Below are positions 33,891 to 42,190 of a DNA stretch of 44,055 bases, one piece after another; position 1 is the first letter of the stretch, and each line of letters opens with the position of its first letter. The notes beneath the pieces were generated by a model. The model did no database searches and was not told the DNA's origin. It was given only the letters and a program-made list of their open reading frames with translations. The DNA lies in assembly GCA_017475785.1 (NCBI GenBank), contig JAFVEX010000161.1, forward strand, positions 1 to 44,055. The letters run 5' to 3'. Made by a program: the position numbers and the translations under genes. Source of the stretch: Eubacterium sp. GTDB lineage: Bacteria; Bacillota_A; Clostridia; Lachnospirales; Lachnospiraceae.

Positions 33891-34616
33891 ATGCGAGTAT
33901 TATTAGTTGAAGACGACGAGGCGATCGGGGTAGGCCTTTCGTACTCTCTGGAGAAGGAGGGGTATGAGGTCGTAACAGCAAAAAACACGGCGGAAGCCAG
34001 GTCGGCCTGGAAGCCGGGAAAGTACGACATCTGCGTTCTGGACATCAATCTACCGGACGGCAGCGGCTATGACATCTGCCGGTTCATCAAACAATCGGAA
34101 GATGTGCCGGTGATCTTTTTGACAGCCGTCGATGCGGAAGTCAACGTGGTCATGGGGCTGGAGATGGGTGCTGATGATTATATATGCAAACCCTTCCGGG
34201 TAGGTGAGCTGATGGCAAGGATCAAAAGTGTTCTCCGCCGGGCGGGGCGAACACAGCATCCCGACACGGAGAACAGTGGGTTCGATGGTCCGGGAGTTAT
34301 TGGGGATATCCGGATCTACACAAAAGAAGCCAGAGTGACACGGGTCGATGCAATGACAGGACTGGAGGAGACGATAGAATTGACGGCACTGGAATACCGT
34401 CTGCTTCTGACTTTTGTGAATCACAGAGGGATCGTGCTGTCCAGGAAAAAACTGCTTGAAGACATGTGGGATATCAGCGGCGATTTTGTCAATGACAATA
34501 CGCTGACAGTATACATCAAACGGCTGAGGGATAAGATCGAAAGGAATCCTGCCAACCCGGTGATCATCCGTACTGTACGGGGACTGGGCTATATCCTCGA
34601 TAAGCAAGGAATGTGA
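33891..34616 (+). CDS. OmpR-family response regulator (BceR/VanR-like)
   Basis: A 241-residue regulator: receiver with Asp8/Asp9, phospho-acceptor Asp51 in CVLDINLPD, Lys in CKPFRV, and a C-terminal OmpR-type winged helix ending in RTVRGLGYIL. AGAGAGAAG precedes ATG. The kinase gene begins 3 bp downstream. It probably binds the TGACA-N4-TGTCA site at 35618 to turn on the ABC transporter. The start is 11 bp after the integrase remnant. Confidence 0.88.
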   Translation: MRVLLVEDDEAIGVGLSYSLEKEGYEVVTAKNTAEARSAWKPGKYDICVLDINLPDGSGYDICRFIKQSEDVPVIFLTAVDAEVNVVMGLEMGADDYICKPFRVGELMARIKSVLRRAGRTQHPDTENSGFDGPGVIGDIRIYTKEARVTRVDAMTGLEETIELTALEYRLLLTFVNHRGIVLSRKKLLEDMWDISGDFVNDNTLTVYIKRLRDKIERNPANPVIIRTVRGLGYILDKQGM

Positions 34617-34619
34617 CCT

Positions 34620-35615
34620 ATGAATAACAGGGAATACAGGAACACTGTTCTGATCAGTACTGTCATTATTTTGGCGGCTTTTATTTGTGGAACGATGCTG
34701 ATTGGAATAAAAGCCGGACTTTTTTTATTGCTGTCAGGGGCGGCCCTCCTGACGGTTTTTGCCATTTATACGAAGAAGAGATACCAGCACATCGCTGACC
34801 TGAACGATTATCTTGTCCGGGTGCTGGCGGGATCTGAAGCGCCGGAAATCGGAAGTCAGGAGGAGGGGGAGCTTTCCATCCTCCGCACCAATATCTATAA
34901 AGCGGCAACGATGCTGCAAACGCAGAATGAACAGCTGGCAAATGACAAAACTCAGCTTGCATCAGCACTGGGAGACATCAGCCATCAGCTGAAGACACCG
35001 CTGACTTCCATGATGGTCATGAATGATCTTCTTATGGATGAGGCGGAGGATACAAAACGGAAAGAACTGCTGCGGACGCAGTCGGCTCAGCTTGACCGCA
35101 TGAACTGGCTCATCCAGACCCTTTTAAAGATCTCGAAATTGGATGCCGGGACAATCGTACTGAAGAGGGAGAATGTCCGCGTTCCAGACCTGATCACGGA
35201 AGCCGTCAGGCCGTTTCTGATCCAGCTGGATGTCAGAAATATCGTCTGCAGGCAGGACATTCCCGAACAGACTATTTCCTGTGACCGCAACTGGACCGTC
35301 GAAGCGCTGCAAAACATCATAAAGAACTGTATCGAGCACATGCGTGACGGGGGAATACTCTCCATAGCGGCGGATGACACACAGCTGTTTGGACGGATTA
35401 CGATCAGGGACACCGGATGCGGGATTCCGGCAGAGGATCTTCCTCATATCTTCGAGCGGTTCTACAAAGGGAATAATGCCGGAAAAGACAGTGTTGGGAT
35501 CGGGCTGGCACTTACAAAGCGCATTCTTGAGGGCGAGCACGGTGAGATAACCGTAGAAAGCACGGAAGGCGTCGGAACGTCTTTTTCGATTCGGATCTAT
35601 AAGACCATTATCTAA
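34620..35615 (+). CDS. Sensor histidine kinase (BceS/intramembrane-like)
   Basis: A 331-residue kinase with two membrane helices (about 8-28 and 31-50) and almost no outer loop. The phospho-acceptor His122 is in GDISHQLKTPL, followed by the NCIEH-type N box, RDTGCGIP and VGIGLALTK boxes. AAGGAATG lies 8 bases before ATG. The missing sensor loop is typical of BceS-type kinases, which read the state of their partner ABC transporter instead of binding the drug themselves. That role is inferred from structure and neighbours. Confidence 0.85.
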   Translation: MNNREYRNTVLISTVIILAAFICGTMLIGIKAGLFLLLSGAALLTVFAIYTKKRYQHIADLNDYLVRVLAGSEAPEIGSQEEGELSILRTNIYKAATMLQTQNEQLANDKTQLASALGDISHQLKTPLTSMMVMNDLLMDEAEDTKRKELLRTQSAQLDRMNWLIQTLLKISKLDAGTIVLKRENVRVPDLITEAVRPFLIQLDVRNIVCRQDIPEQTISCDRNWTVEALQNIIKNCIEHMRDGGILSIAADDTQLFGRITIRDTGCGIPAEDLPHIFERFYKGNNAGKDSVGIGLALTKRILEGEHGEITVESTEGVGTSFSIRIYKTII

Positions 35616-35617
35616 TG

Positions 35618-35631
35618 TGACAAAACTGTCA
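35618..35631 (+). promoter_or_regulatory. BceR-type operator before the ABC transporter
   Basis: TGACA-AAAC-TGTCA is a perfect inverted repeat matching the TNACA-N4-TGTNA form described for BceR-like regulators, in the 119-bp gap between kinase and ABC genes. A clear -35/-10 pair is not visible downstream. Confidence 0.6.
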
Positions 35632-35734
35632 TGAGAAAAGTCACCGGATCGTAAGTCTTAGTGATTACTCTGTTCTTAAACAGGAAAAACCGGTCATATG
35701 CCGGCAGATCCGTTTGGGAAAGGAGTTTTTTGAT

Positions 35735-36430
35735 ATGAAGATACTTGAAATTAAAGATCTGTGCAAAGTCTACGGCACAGGGGAGACAAAAGTCGATGCC
35801 TTAAAGAACGTTTCCTTTGATGTGGAGCAGGGCGAATTTGTGGCCATCGTCGGCCCGTCGGGCAGCGGCAAATCCACGCTGCTGCATATCCTGGGCGGCG
35901 TGGACAGTCCGACATCCGGGGAGGTGATCATATCCGGAACGGATATCAGCAAGCTGGATGAAACAAAGCTTGCGATCTTCAGAAGGAGGCAGATCGGCCT
36001 CATTTACCAGTTTTACAACCTGATCCCTATCCTAAACGTTGAAGAAAACATGACGCTTCCCATCCTGCTTGACGGGAAAAAACCGGATCGGGCTTTGCTT
36101 TCCGATCTTGTGGAAAAGCTGGGATTGTCATCAAGACTTACGCATCTTCCGAATCAGCTGTCCGGCGGCCAGCAGCAAAGGGTCTCCATCGGGCGTGCGC
36201 TCATGAACCATCCGGCCCTTCTTTTAGCTGACGAACCGACAGGCAACCTTGACAGCGAAAACAGCAAAGAGATCGTCTCTCTTCTTAGGAAGTTCAACAA
36301 GGAGAACAAACAGACCGTCATCATTATCACGCACGATGAGAGAATCGCTCTCTCCGCCGACCGGGTCATTACGATCGAAGACGGAAGGATCACCAGGGAT
36401 TCCAGAGAGGCGGAGGTGAGCGCATCATGA
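35735..36430 (+). CDS. ABC transporter ATP-binding protein (MacB/BceA-like)
   Basis: A 231-residue ATPase. Walker A GPSGSGKST (40-48), the Q-loop YQFYNLIP, signature LSGGQQQR, Walker B LLLADEPTGNLDS and the H-loop THD are present. YQFYNLIP and DEPTGNLDS place it with the LolD/MacB/BceA group that drives FtsX-type permeases. The start at 35735 is set by AAGGAG 10 bases upstream. Its stop overlaps the permease ATG by 4 bases (ATGA), so the two are translationally coupled. Confidence 0.9.
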   Translation: MKILEIKDLCKVYGTGETKVDALKNVSFDVEQGEFVAIVGPSGSGKSTLLHILGGVDSPTSGEVIISGTDISKLDETKLAIFRRRQIGLIYQFYNLIPILNVEENMTLPILLDGKKPDRALLSDLVEKLGLSSRLTHLPNQLSGGQQQRVSIGRALMNHPALLLADEPTGNLDSENSKEIVSLLRKFNKENKQTVIIITHDERIALSADRVITIEDGRITRDSREAEVSAS

Positions 36431-39003
36431 GCATCATGGCAAAACTCACTCTGCGGCATCTCTTGGAAAACCGGAAAAGGACCGTTGTCACGATACTTGG
36501 CATAGCGACAGCGACAGCTCTGATCAGCGCCATTCTCCTCGGGGCGTTCTCTTTTTTTCAATTCTTCGGCTATCTGGCGACAAGGACGGACGGCAATGCT
36601 CACGCCGCCTTTTACGAATTGACGAAAGAACAGGCAGATGGCCTGCGGTCAGATGACAGGCTCGAACTCATCGGAGTGTCCGACAGAGATCCCAAAATCA
36701 GTGGCGTTAAGCTTGACAGCGGAAAAGAGGATCGGTTCCGGACAGGGAACATCTCTCACGGTGACGCGGGTTATATGACAGAGATGATTCTTGGTGATTA
36801 CGAGGGAACCCTCCCGGAAGGTTCCTCTGAAATAGCGGTGGAGGAACAGTTCCTTAAGGATAACGGGCTTTCTGTCAGCGTCGGGGACACCTTCACCTTT
36901 GCGCAAGGTTACCGGTATTATTATGACGAGAATGGCGAGATCGTTTATCTGGCAGGCAATTACAGGTCGGATGAAGACTTTGAGGCGGCATCCACGGAAA
37001 CCTGCACGGTGACGGCCATCCTGCACGGGAACCGGCCGACGGAGGGTTTTGATATCCTGCGGGGGATGGACCCCGAAGTATTTCCGGAACTGAAGGACGT
37101 CGAGGTGAGGGTGACCTTAAAGAACTGTGATCATACGGCAATCCGTCAGATCCGTCAGATCGCAAATGATTACGGGATCAGCAAATATGACATCAACACC
37201 GAATATATGCTGAGCGTGTTCGCCTTTGAAGACAGTACCGGTACATACCGCTCCTTGTTTGTGATCATGGGCATCGCGCTTCTGATTGTGATCATTACGT
37301 CTGTGGTCCTGATCGTCAATTCCATCGGCATGTCGCTGGCGGAACGGCTGCGCTATCTCGGCATGCTGGCCAGTGTCGGTGCAACGGGTCGTCAGAAGAG
37401 ATTCTCGATATTCTTTGAAGGGCTTCTTCTGGGAGTCATCGGTATTCCCCTGGGGCTGCTCATGGGATATATCGGCACAAAAGTGACCCTGATATTCCTT
37501 GGCCGAAAGGTTCTCGAAGCGGAGATCCTTGCCGGGGCAGAGGGCATGCGGGGAAGCATTCCCATTGCCTGCTCCGCCCGGGTGATCCTTGCGATTGTCA
37601 TCTGTGCTGCCATGACGATCTTCATTTCCACACTTGTACCGGCTTTTAAGGCAGCGAAAGTCATGCCTATTGATGCCCTGCGCCAGAGCAACACGATTAA
37701 AGTGAAGGCAAAGAAGCTGAGGACCTTCCCGCTGATCCGCCGGATCTTCGGTTTCGAAGGAGAGCTTGCCTATAAAAATATTAAAAGGAACGGGCTCAAG
37801 GGATCGGTCATTACGGTATCCATTGCCGTTTCTGTGATTCTCTTTCTGACGATCAGCTTTTTCTGTGATTCCATGAAGCGGGTCAATCAGTATGACTTTG
37901 ACCTGCCGTGTCAGATCATTGTCTCCTGCTCTCTTTCGGAAAGTGATCAGCTGCGGCAGGAACTGTTGGAAATGGATGACGTAGAGAAGGTCTTCGGCGG
38001 CGGTATGATCCAGTTTGTGTTTGAGAAAAGAGAGAATGAAAAGATCACGCTGGCGAATAAAGATATCACGAATCCGGATTACCTGACGGCTGACTACAAA
38101 GACCTTCATCCATCAAGCATGGCGCTTGTTCTGGTTGATGATGCCGATTTCAGAAACCTGATCGAAGCCAATGGTCTCTCAGAGGATAAGTACTTCGGGG
38201 ATGAACTGCGGGGCGTCCTTTTGAACAACTTCTTTCATGATACGCGGTCTGCGGCCGTGTTTAACGACGGTGTTCTCGGGCAGAGCCTTCATTACGATGA
38301 AACAGAGGGAAATCCGCCTGCCGTCGAGATCGGGGACTTTGTCTCGTATGACGATAACAACGATATTCTGAAGATGACGCCCAGAGGGACACTCACGGTT
38401 TATGCCCCGGCTTCCGTCTATTATGAGAAAGCCAAAGAGACGATTCCGGAAGATATTTTAACCTGCGATCTGTGCCTTGTGACGGGAAATCACAACGACG
38501 TGTACCGGAAGGTCTATGACCTGCTGGAGTCCGAAGGCTATCATAACTACAGTGTTGCTGACATGACGGATTCCATGGAGGTCATGAACACAGTAACGCT
38601 CCTGTTGAAGACAGCCATGTACGGATTTACGATCCTGCTGACACTGATTGCAGCAGCCAACATCAACAATACCATTTCAACCGGTGTGCTGCTTCGAAGA
38701 AGAGAGTTCGCGATGTACAAATCCGTGGGGATGGCTGACGACGGATTCGGGAAAATGATCCGCCTGGAGACATTCCTGTACGGAATCCGGGCTCTTGTGA
38801 TCGGAATCCCCGTATCCATCCTCATAAGCTATGTGATGTTCCGGGCCTTTGACGCCGAACTGTATTCCTTTAACATCGACTGGCGCATGTACATTCTTGT
38901 TATTGCCGTCGTGTTTGCGGTCGTCGGCGCAAGCATGCTTCTTTCGGTGAATAAGCTGAAAAGTGACCGCATTATTGAAGTGTTGAAAAATGAGATGGTG
39001 TAA
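36427..39003 (+). CDS. FtsX-domain ABC permease (858 residues)
   Basis: A large permease with the layout helix (about 15-40), outer domain (about 50-270), FtsX domain 1 (about 275-415), an inner linker and helix (about 460-485), a second outer domain, and FtsX domain 2 (about 725-850). It is built like a duplicated MacB-type permease and is larger than BceB (about 650). Such proteins with kinase and regulator next to them usually detect or remove cell-wall-active peptides in Firmicutes. It does not export by a channel path but pulls on lipid-bound targets, by analogy. The substrate is unknown. Part of the element's cargo. Confidence 0.85.
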   Translation: MSIMAKLTLRHLLENRKRTVVTILGIATATALISAILLGAFSFFQFFGYLATRTDGNAHAAFYELTKEQADGLRSDDRLELIGVSDRDPKISGVKLDSGKEDRFRTGNISHGDAGYMTEMILGDYEGTLPEGSSEIAVEEQFLKDNGLSVSVGDTFTFAQGYRYYYDENGEIVYLAGNYRSDEDFEAASTETCTVTAILHGNRPTEGFDILRGMDPEVFPELKDVEVRVTLKNCDHTAIRQIRQIANDYGISKYDINTEYMLSVFAFEDSTGTYRSLFVIMGIALLIVIITSVVLIVNSIGMSLAERLRYLGMLASVGATGRQKRFSIFFEGLLLGVIGIPLGLLMGYIGTKVTLIFLGRKVLEAEILAGAEGMRGSIPIACSARVILAIVICAAMTIFISTLVPAFKAAKVMPIDALRQSNTIKVKAKKLRTFPLIRRIFGFEGELAYKNIKRNGLKGSVITVSIAVSVILFLTISFFCDSMKRVNQYDFDLPCQIIVSCSLSESDQLRQELLEMDDVEKVFGGGMIQFVFEKRENEKITLANKDITNPDYLTADYKDLHPSSMALVLVDDADFRNLIEANGLSEDKYFGDELRGVLLNNFFHDTRSAAVFNDGVLGQSLHYDETEGNPPAVEIGDFVSYDDNNDILKMTPRGTLTVYAPASVYYEKAKETIPEDILTCDLCLVTGNHNDVYRKVYDLLESEGYHNYSVADMTDSMEVMNTVTLLLKTAMYGFTILLTLIAAANINNTISTGVLLRRREFAMYKSVGMADDGFGKMIRLETFLYGIRALVIGIPVSILISYVMFRAFDAELYSFNIDWRMYILVIAVVFAVVGASMLLSVNKLKSDRIIEVLKNEMV

Positions 39004-39032
39004 TAGCTGGGGATAGGCCGCCTGTCGAAAAT

Positions 39033-39084
39033 ATAGCTGCCGGAGAATACTTTTATAGAGTTCTTCGGCAGCTATTTATGTTTT
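39033..39084 (+). terminator. Terminator after the ABC permease
   Basis: ATAGCTGCCGGAGAA (39033-39047) and TTCTTCGGCAGCTAT (39061-39075) form a 15-bp stem with one G-U pair, loop of 13 bases, then a broken T-run. Confidence 0.75.
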
Positions 39085-39166
39085 GGGTCAGGTTGCTGTG
39101 TGCATCAGCAGCCATAATGGCTTTCTTCCTGTATTATGCCTTCCGCACCGCAAAGATTTTTAAAGC

Positions 39167-39325
39167 TCACTTGCCGGTTTCGGGCGAAGGCCAGTCGATT
39201 TCTTCAATGGCCCGGTCTTCTTTCGGAACCTTTTCCGGAAATTTTGCCATCCAGTCCACATAAGTTTTTATATCAATAAATCCGTTCTCCAGTTCTTCAA
39301 CTTTTTTAGCCCAGGAAGCCGCCAT
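39167..39325 (-). CDS. Small minus-strand protein or C-terminal gene remnant
   Basis: A 52-residue frame from ATG at 39325, starting MAASWAKKVEELENG and ending in PSPETGK. Its composition (acidic helix, then a Trp/Pro tail) looks like a real protein end and unlike the random frames around it. No good ribosome binding site is seen, and upstream the frame continues only as low-quality sequence, so it may be the tail of a broken mobile-element gene. I do not recognise the family. Between 39326 and 39554 I see no other supportable feature. Confidence 0.35.
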   Translation of the reverse strand: MAASWAKKVEELENGFIDIKTYVDWMAKFPEKVPKEDRAIEEIDWPSPETGK

Positions 39326-39554
39326 GTTTGCAATAAAAGATCCTCGTCTTTGCCAACTCCTTCTGGGACTGGTACAACGGAATGGCCTCGTAAACATGAA
39401 AGCAAGCCGGTTTATCAGAGGATGAGCCTGGCAATATTCCCCACTGGGGGAACGCCCTGTTTGAGCGGGGCGATACATATAGACGGACGCAGCCGTCAGG
39501 GAAAGTATTCTGCGAAGAGAAATGATGACCCCAAATGATAAAGGAGACTTTTGA

Positions 39555-40097
39555 ATGAACGAAATAAAGGAAATACTGCGGCGGGAAGCAATGAAGGCGA
39601 TGAGGGACAATAACCGGGCTGGATTTGAAAAGGCTGCGTATTATGATGCGGAAATGGGAAGTTGCCTGATTAAGCTGTATGAAGACCGGCTGCCGTTGGA
39701 AGAGAAGTGCCGGATCGCGGTATATCATTACAGTAATCACGGAGATTTCTATCCCACTATCCGTAAATATGTCAGAAAAGCCCGCGTTATACGTCCGGAA
39801 AACTGGAGTGATGAGCTGCCGTCTTGGATCAGAGATAACGAAACTTTTATTGTATACCGAGGCGGGGGAGAGACTATAAGTAAAGCACCGTATTGCCTAT
39901 CATGGACGTTATCAAGGGAAGTAGACGAGTGGTTTATGAAACGCCATGAACTAACACGTCCGGGAGAACAGCACCTATATCGGGCTTCGATTGCAGCGGA
40001 TAAGGTGATTGCCTATATCGGCAATAGGAATGAATATGAGATCGTTCAATACCGGGAAGTGAAGGGCGTAGAAGAAATTGAATTTGAAATTCAGTGA
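39555..40097 (+). CDS. ADP-ribosyltransferase-like protein (putative)
   Basis: A 180-residue soluble protein without a recognised named family. Residues 98-106 (FIVYRGGGE), 116-126 (SWTLSREVDEW) and 160-163 (EYEI) follow the order of the Arg, Ser-x-Thr/Ser and Glu motifs of Arg-Ser-Glu-type ADP-ribosyltransferases: YRG on the first strand, SWTLS on the second, and a Glu on a late strand. The N-terminal 70 residues are helical. AGGAGAC lies 7 bases before the ATG. It stands 61 bp before the AlbA/HATPase gene inside the integrated element, which suggests a cargo pair for defence or regulation. ART activity is a motif-level inference. Confidence 0.55.
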   Translation: MNEIKEILRREAMKAMRDNNRAGFEKAAYYDAEMGSCLIKLYEDRLPLEEKCRIAVYHYSNHGDFYPTIRKYVRKARVIRPENWSDELPSWIRDNETFIVYRGGGETISKAPYCLSWTLSREVDEWFMKRHELTRPGEQHLYRASIAADKVIAYIGNRNEYEIVQYREVKGVEEIEFEIQ

Positions 40098-40158
40098 TTA
40101 TTTCAGCGCAGAATATGATATGCTTACGATGAGTATGACGAATGAAGGGGTTTACTGC

Positions 40159-41703
40159 ATGAGCGAAGTTTTTGACATTCGGAAATTTGATGAATATAAA
40201 GAAGATAACCGGCGTGAAGTTAAGAAAGCAAAGCAAAGTATTCCGGTCAGCCTTTGGGATACGTACTCTTCCTTTGCGAACTGTTATGGCGGTGTAATCA
40301 TACTGGGAGTAAAAGAACGCGAAGATGGCTCGTGGTATACGACCGGGCTGCAGGATCCTGCCAGGCAAAAGAAGATATTCTGGGACACAATCAATAACCG
40401 GACGAAGGTCAGCATCAATCTGCTTACAGAAAAGGATGTTGAGACATATGAAATGAATGGGGACACAATTATGGTTGTTCATGTCCCCATGGCAAAACGC
40501 GAACAAAAACCGGTTTATATTAATGATGACCTGTTTGGAGGGACTTTCCGCCGTAACTGGGAGGGGGACTATCATTGTACTCCCCTGCAGGTAAAAGCGA
40601 TGCTGCGTGATCAGACGGAAGACACCTACGATATGAACGTACTTCCGAAGACGTCGATGAGTGACCTTAATTATGATACGATACATTCATATCGGAATCG
40701 TCATCAGCTTCTGCGGCCTGGTCATCCATTTGAGGGATATTCCGACGATGAGTATCTGCGCAGTATTGGAGCAGCCTCTATATCTGATGATGACGGCCAG
40801 CTTCATCCGACAGGTGCCGGCCTTTTGATGTTTGGCGACGAGTTCAATATCATTCGTCAATTTCCGGAATATTTTCTTGATTATAGAGAGATACTGGATC
40901 CGACAATACGTTGGACAGACCGTCTTCAGTCCAGCTCAGGGGAATGGTCCGGTAATCTCTGTGATTTTTACTTCCGGGTATATAATAAAATTCAAAAGGA
41001 TATCAAAGTGCCTTTTGATACAAAAGGCGGGGATCGTATAGACGATACACCGGTTCATAAAGCGCTTCGTGAGGCACTTGCGAATTGCCTGATCAATGCA
41101 GACTTTTTCGGAAAATTCGGAGTGGTTATAAAAAAAGAAGCAGATTCAGTGACTCTGGAAAACCCGGGATATATTCGAGTTGGGAAAAAACAGATGTTGC
41201 TTGGAGGGCTGTCCGATCCCAGAAATAAAGCTTTGATGAAGATGTTTAATATGATCAATGTCGGTGAACGAGCTGGCAGCGGCGTTCCGAATATTCTGCA
41301 GACTTGGAGCAAAGAACAATGGATCGCGCCGGAAATTGAAGAACAGTTCAATCCGGACAGGACAATTTTGAAACTCTCATTTTTAAAGAAAACAGACTTG
41401 GGTGGGGGAGAGCCCACCCAAGCTCCCACCCAAGCTTCCACCCAAGCCACCCAAGCTCCCACCCAAGTTTCAGACGGGAACGAAGGTCCGCATATACGCG
41501 AAACCGTTTATACGCTTTCTGGACTGGATCTGGCTATTGTTAATTTGATGAGAAAACAGCCGGGTATTTCGCAAAATACTATGGCGGATGAATTGAAGGT
41601 CAACAGGAACACGTTAAAATATCACGTAGCCAGATTGAAAAGTATGCAGGTTATAGAGAGGAAGGGGTCCTCTCAAAAGGGCGCGTGGATTGTAAAGATA
41701 TAA
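40159..41703 (+). CDS. AlbA (Schlafen-type)/HATPase/winged-helix regulator
   Basis: A 514-residue protein with three parts. Residues 1-140 form an AlbA_2 domain (DNRREVKKAK, CYGGVIILGV). The middle, about 280-395, is a degenerate HATPase_c_4 domain (HKALREALANCLINADF, ENPGYIRVG, GERAGSGVP). The C-terminus, about 445-514, is a winged helix (PGISQNTMADELKVNRNTLKYHVARLK). A Pro-Thr-Gln linker joins the last two. The start at 40159 is set by AAGGGG 9 bases upstream; the frame is open from a TTG at 40078 but without a site. Known members bind nucleic acids and act as regulators, often on mobile DNA. Likely partner of the gene at 39555. Confidence 0.8.
   Translation: MSEVFDIRKFDEYKEDNRREVKKAKQSIPVSLWDTYSSFANCYGGVIILGVKEREDGSWYTTGLQDPARQKKIFWDTINNRTKVSINLLTEKDVETYEMNGDTIMVVHVPMAKREQKPVYINDDLFGGTFRRNWEGDYHCTPLQVKAMLRDQTEDTYDMNVLPKTSMSDLNYDTIHSYRNRHQLLRPGHPFEGYSDDEYLRSIGAASISDDDGQLHPTGAGLLMFGDEFNIIRQFPEYFLDYREILDPTIRWTDRLQSSSGEWSGNLCDFYFRVYNKIQKDIKVPFDTKGGDRIDDTPVHKALREALANCLINADFFGKFGVVIKKEADSVTLENPGYIRVGKKQMLLGGLSDPRNKALMKMFNMINVGERAGSGVPNILQTWSKEQWIAPEIEEQFNPDRTILKLSFLKKTDLGGGEPTQAPTQASTQATQAPTQVSDGNEGPHIRETVYTLSGLDLAIVNLMRKQPGISQNTMADELKVNRNTLKYHVARLKSMQVIERKGSSQKGAWIVKI
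41413..41466 (+). repeat. Pro-Thr-Gln coding microsatellite
   Basis: Five copies of an ACCCAAGC core, mostly in 12-bp units, encode a flexible PTQA linker between the HATPase and winged-helix parts. Units are nearly identical, so length may vary between strains. Confidence 0.85.
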
Positions 41704-41704
41704 A

Positions 41705-41743
41705 TTACTACCACCCGGCCTCATTACTACCGCCATTACTACC
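41705..41743 (+). repeat. Right arm-type repeats (TTACTACC)
   Basis: TTACTACC at 41705-41712, 41724-41731 and 41736-41743, directly after the last cargo gene and about 130 bp inside the attR core. Same 8-mer as at the left end. Confidence 0.7.
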
Positions 41744-41872
41744 GTAATCTAAAACGACAGCCATAACCCCCTGAAAAACTACAGGGAAAGAAACCGTCAG
41801 GGTTCCGAGAAAACACTGTAAAACAGGGAAAAACAGGGTGTTTCGTCGATTTGCACAGGCCGGGATGGTGGC

Positions 41873-41886
41873 TACCGCTTTAAGAT
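41873..41886 (+). repeat. attR core
   Basis: TACCGCTTTAAGAT, preceded by GGC and followed by TTAA, so the displaced chromosomal gene end reads Gly-Tyr-Arg-Phe-Lys-Ile-stop. Everything after 41886 should be the old chromosome flank. The gap 41704-42099 otherwise holds only the arm repeats and no gene. Confidence 0.75.
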
Positions 41887-42099
41887 TTAAAATCAGAGCC
41901 GGAAGTCCGGGAAGCGCGTAAATACTGGACAAAACGGCGCTTTAGCCAACTAAAATCGGCGAAAAAACTACCAAATTTTTTACAAGGCATTGTTTCACGT
42001 TGAATCATAATGTGGAATGGTGCCGTTTGTTTTTGGGCAATGGCCTTTGCCTTATCTTACTCTATTTTCAGGCATTCAATATTCACCATAGGGGAGAGA

Positions 42100-42150
42100 A
42101 AAATTATACTCTGTACAAGTTGACAAAAGATAAATACCGAGTATAATTTT
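42100..42150 (+). promoter_or_regulatory. Near-consensus promoter framed by a 12-bp inverted repeat
   Basis: TTGACA (42120-42125) and TATAAT (42142-42147) with 16 bp between. AAAATTATACTC (42100-42111) and GAGTATAATTTT (42139-42150) are a perfect inverted pair, the second covering the -10. This may be an operator or the remains of an insertion-sequence end. Confidence 0.75.
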
Positions 42151-42190
42151 ACATAGAATCAGAATGGTCGTCTTTAGAAAGGACTCTGTC

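Larger units (their letters stand above)
33378..41886. mobile_element. Integrated element (about 8.5 kb) at the 3' end of the OmpR-type regulator gene
   Basis: Bounded by identical 14-bp cores (33378-33391 and 41873-41886, 8495 bp apart). Both copies read as the C-terminal GYRFKI-stop of the regulator. Clusters of TTACTACC, the probable arm-type integrase sites, lie inside each end. A 9-bp ATTTGCACA also appears near both ends (33397-33405 and 41849-41857). Cargo: integrase remnant, response regulator and kinase, ABC transporter, a small minus-strand gene, an ADP-ribosyltransferase-like protein and an AlbA/HATPase protein. No complete integrase or relaxase is present, so movement would need help in trans. 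Boundaries are strongly supported; mobility today is doubtful. Confidence 0.75.

Noticed and set aside
37117..38109. Minus-strand open frame of 330 codons opposite the ABC permease
   Set aside because: Antisense to a full FtsX permease; composition rich in His, Asp and Gln with no recognisable motif.
39078..39263. Plus-strand 61-codon frame after the ABC permease
   Set aside because: Starts in the terminator stem, no ribosome binding site, and overlaps the better minus-strand candidate at 39167-39325.
39306..39740. Minus-strand frame of 144 codons with the segment EAIPLYQSQKELAKTR
   Set aside because: Part of it looks protein-like, but it runs antisense into the well-started gene at 39555 and has no start signal; kept only as possible debris.
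41705..41743. TTACTACC repeats as CRISPR or simple satellite
   Set aside because: Only 8 bp long, few copies, and matched by the same 8-mer at the other end of the element, which fits integrase arm sites.
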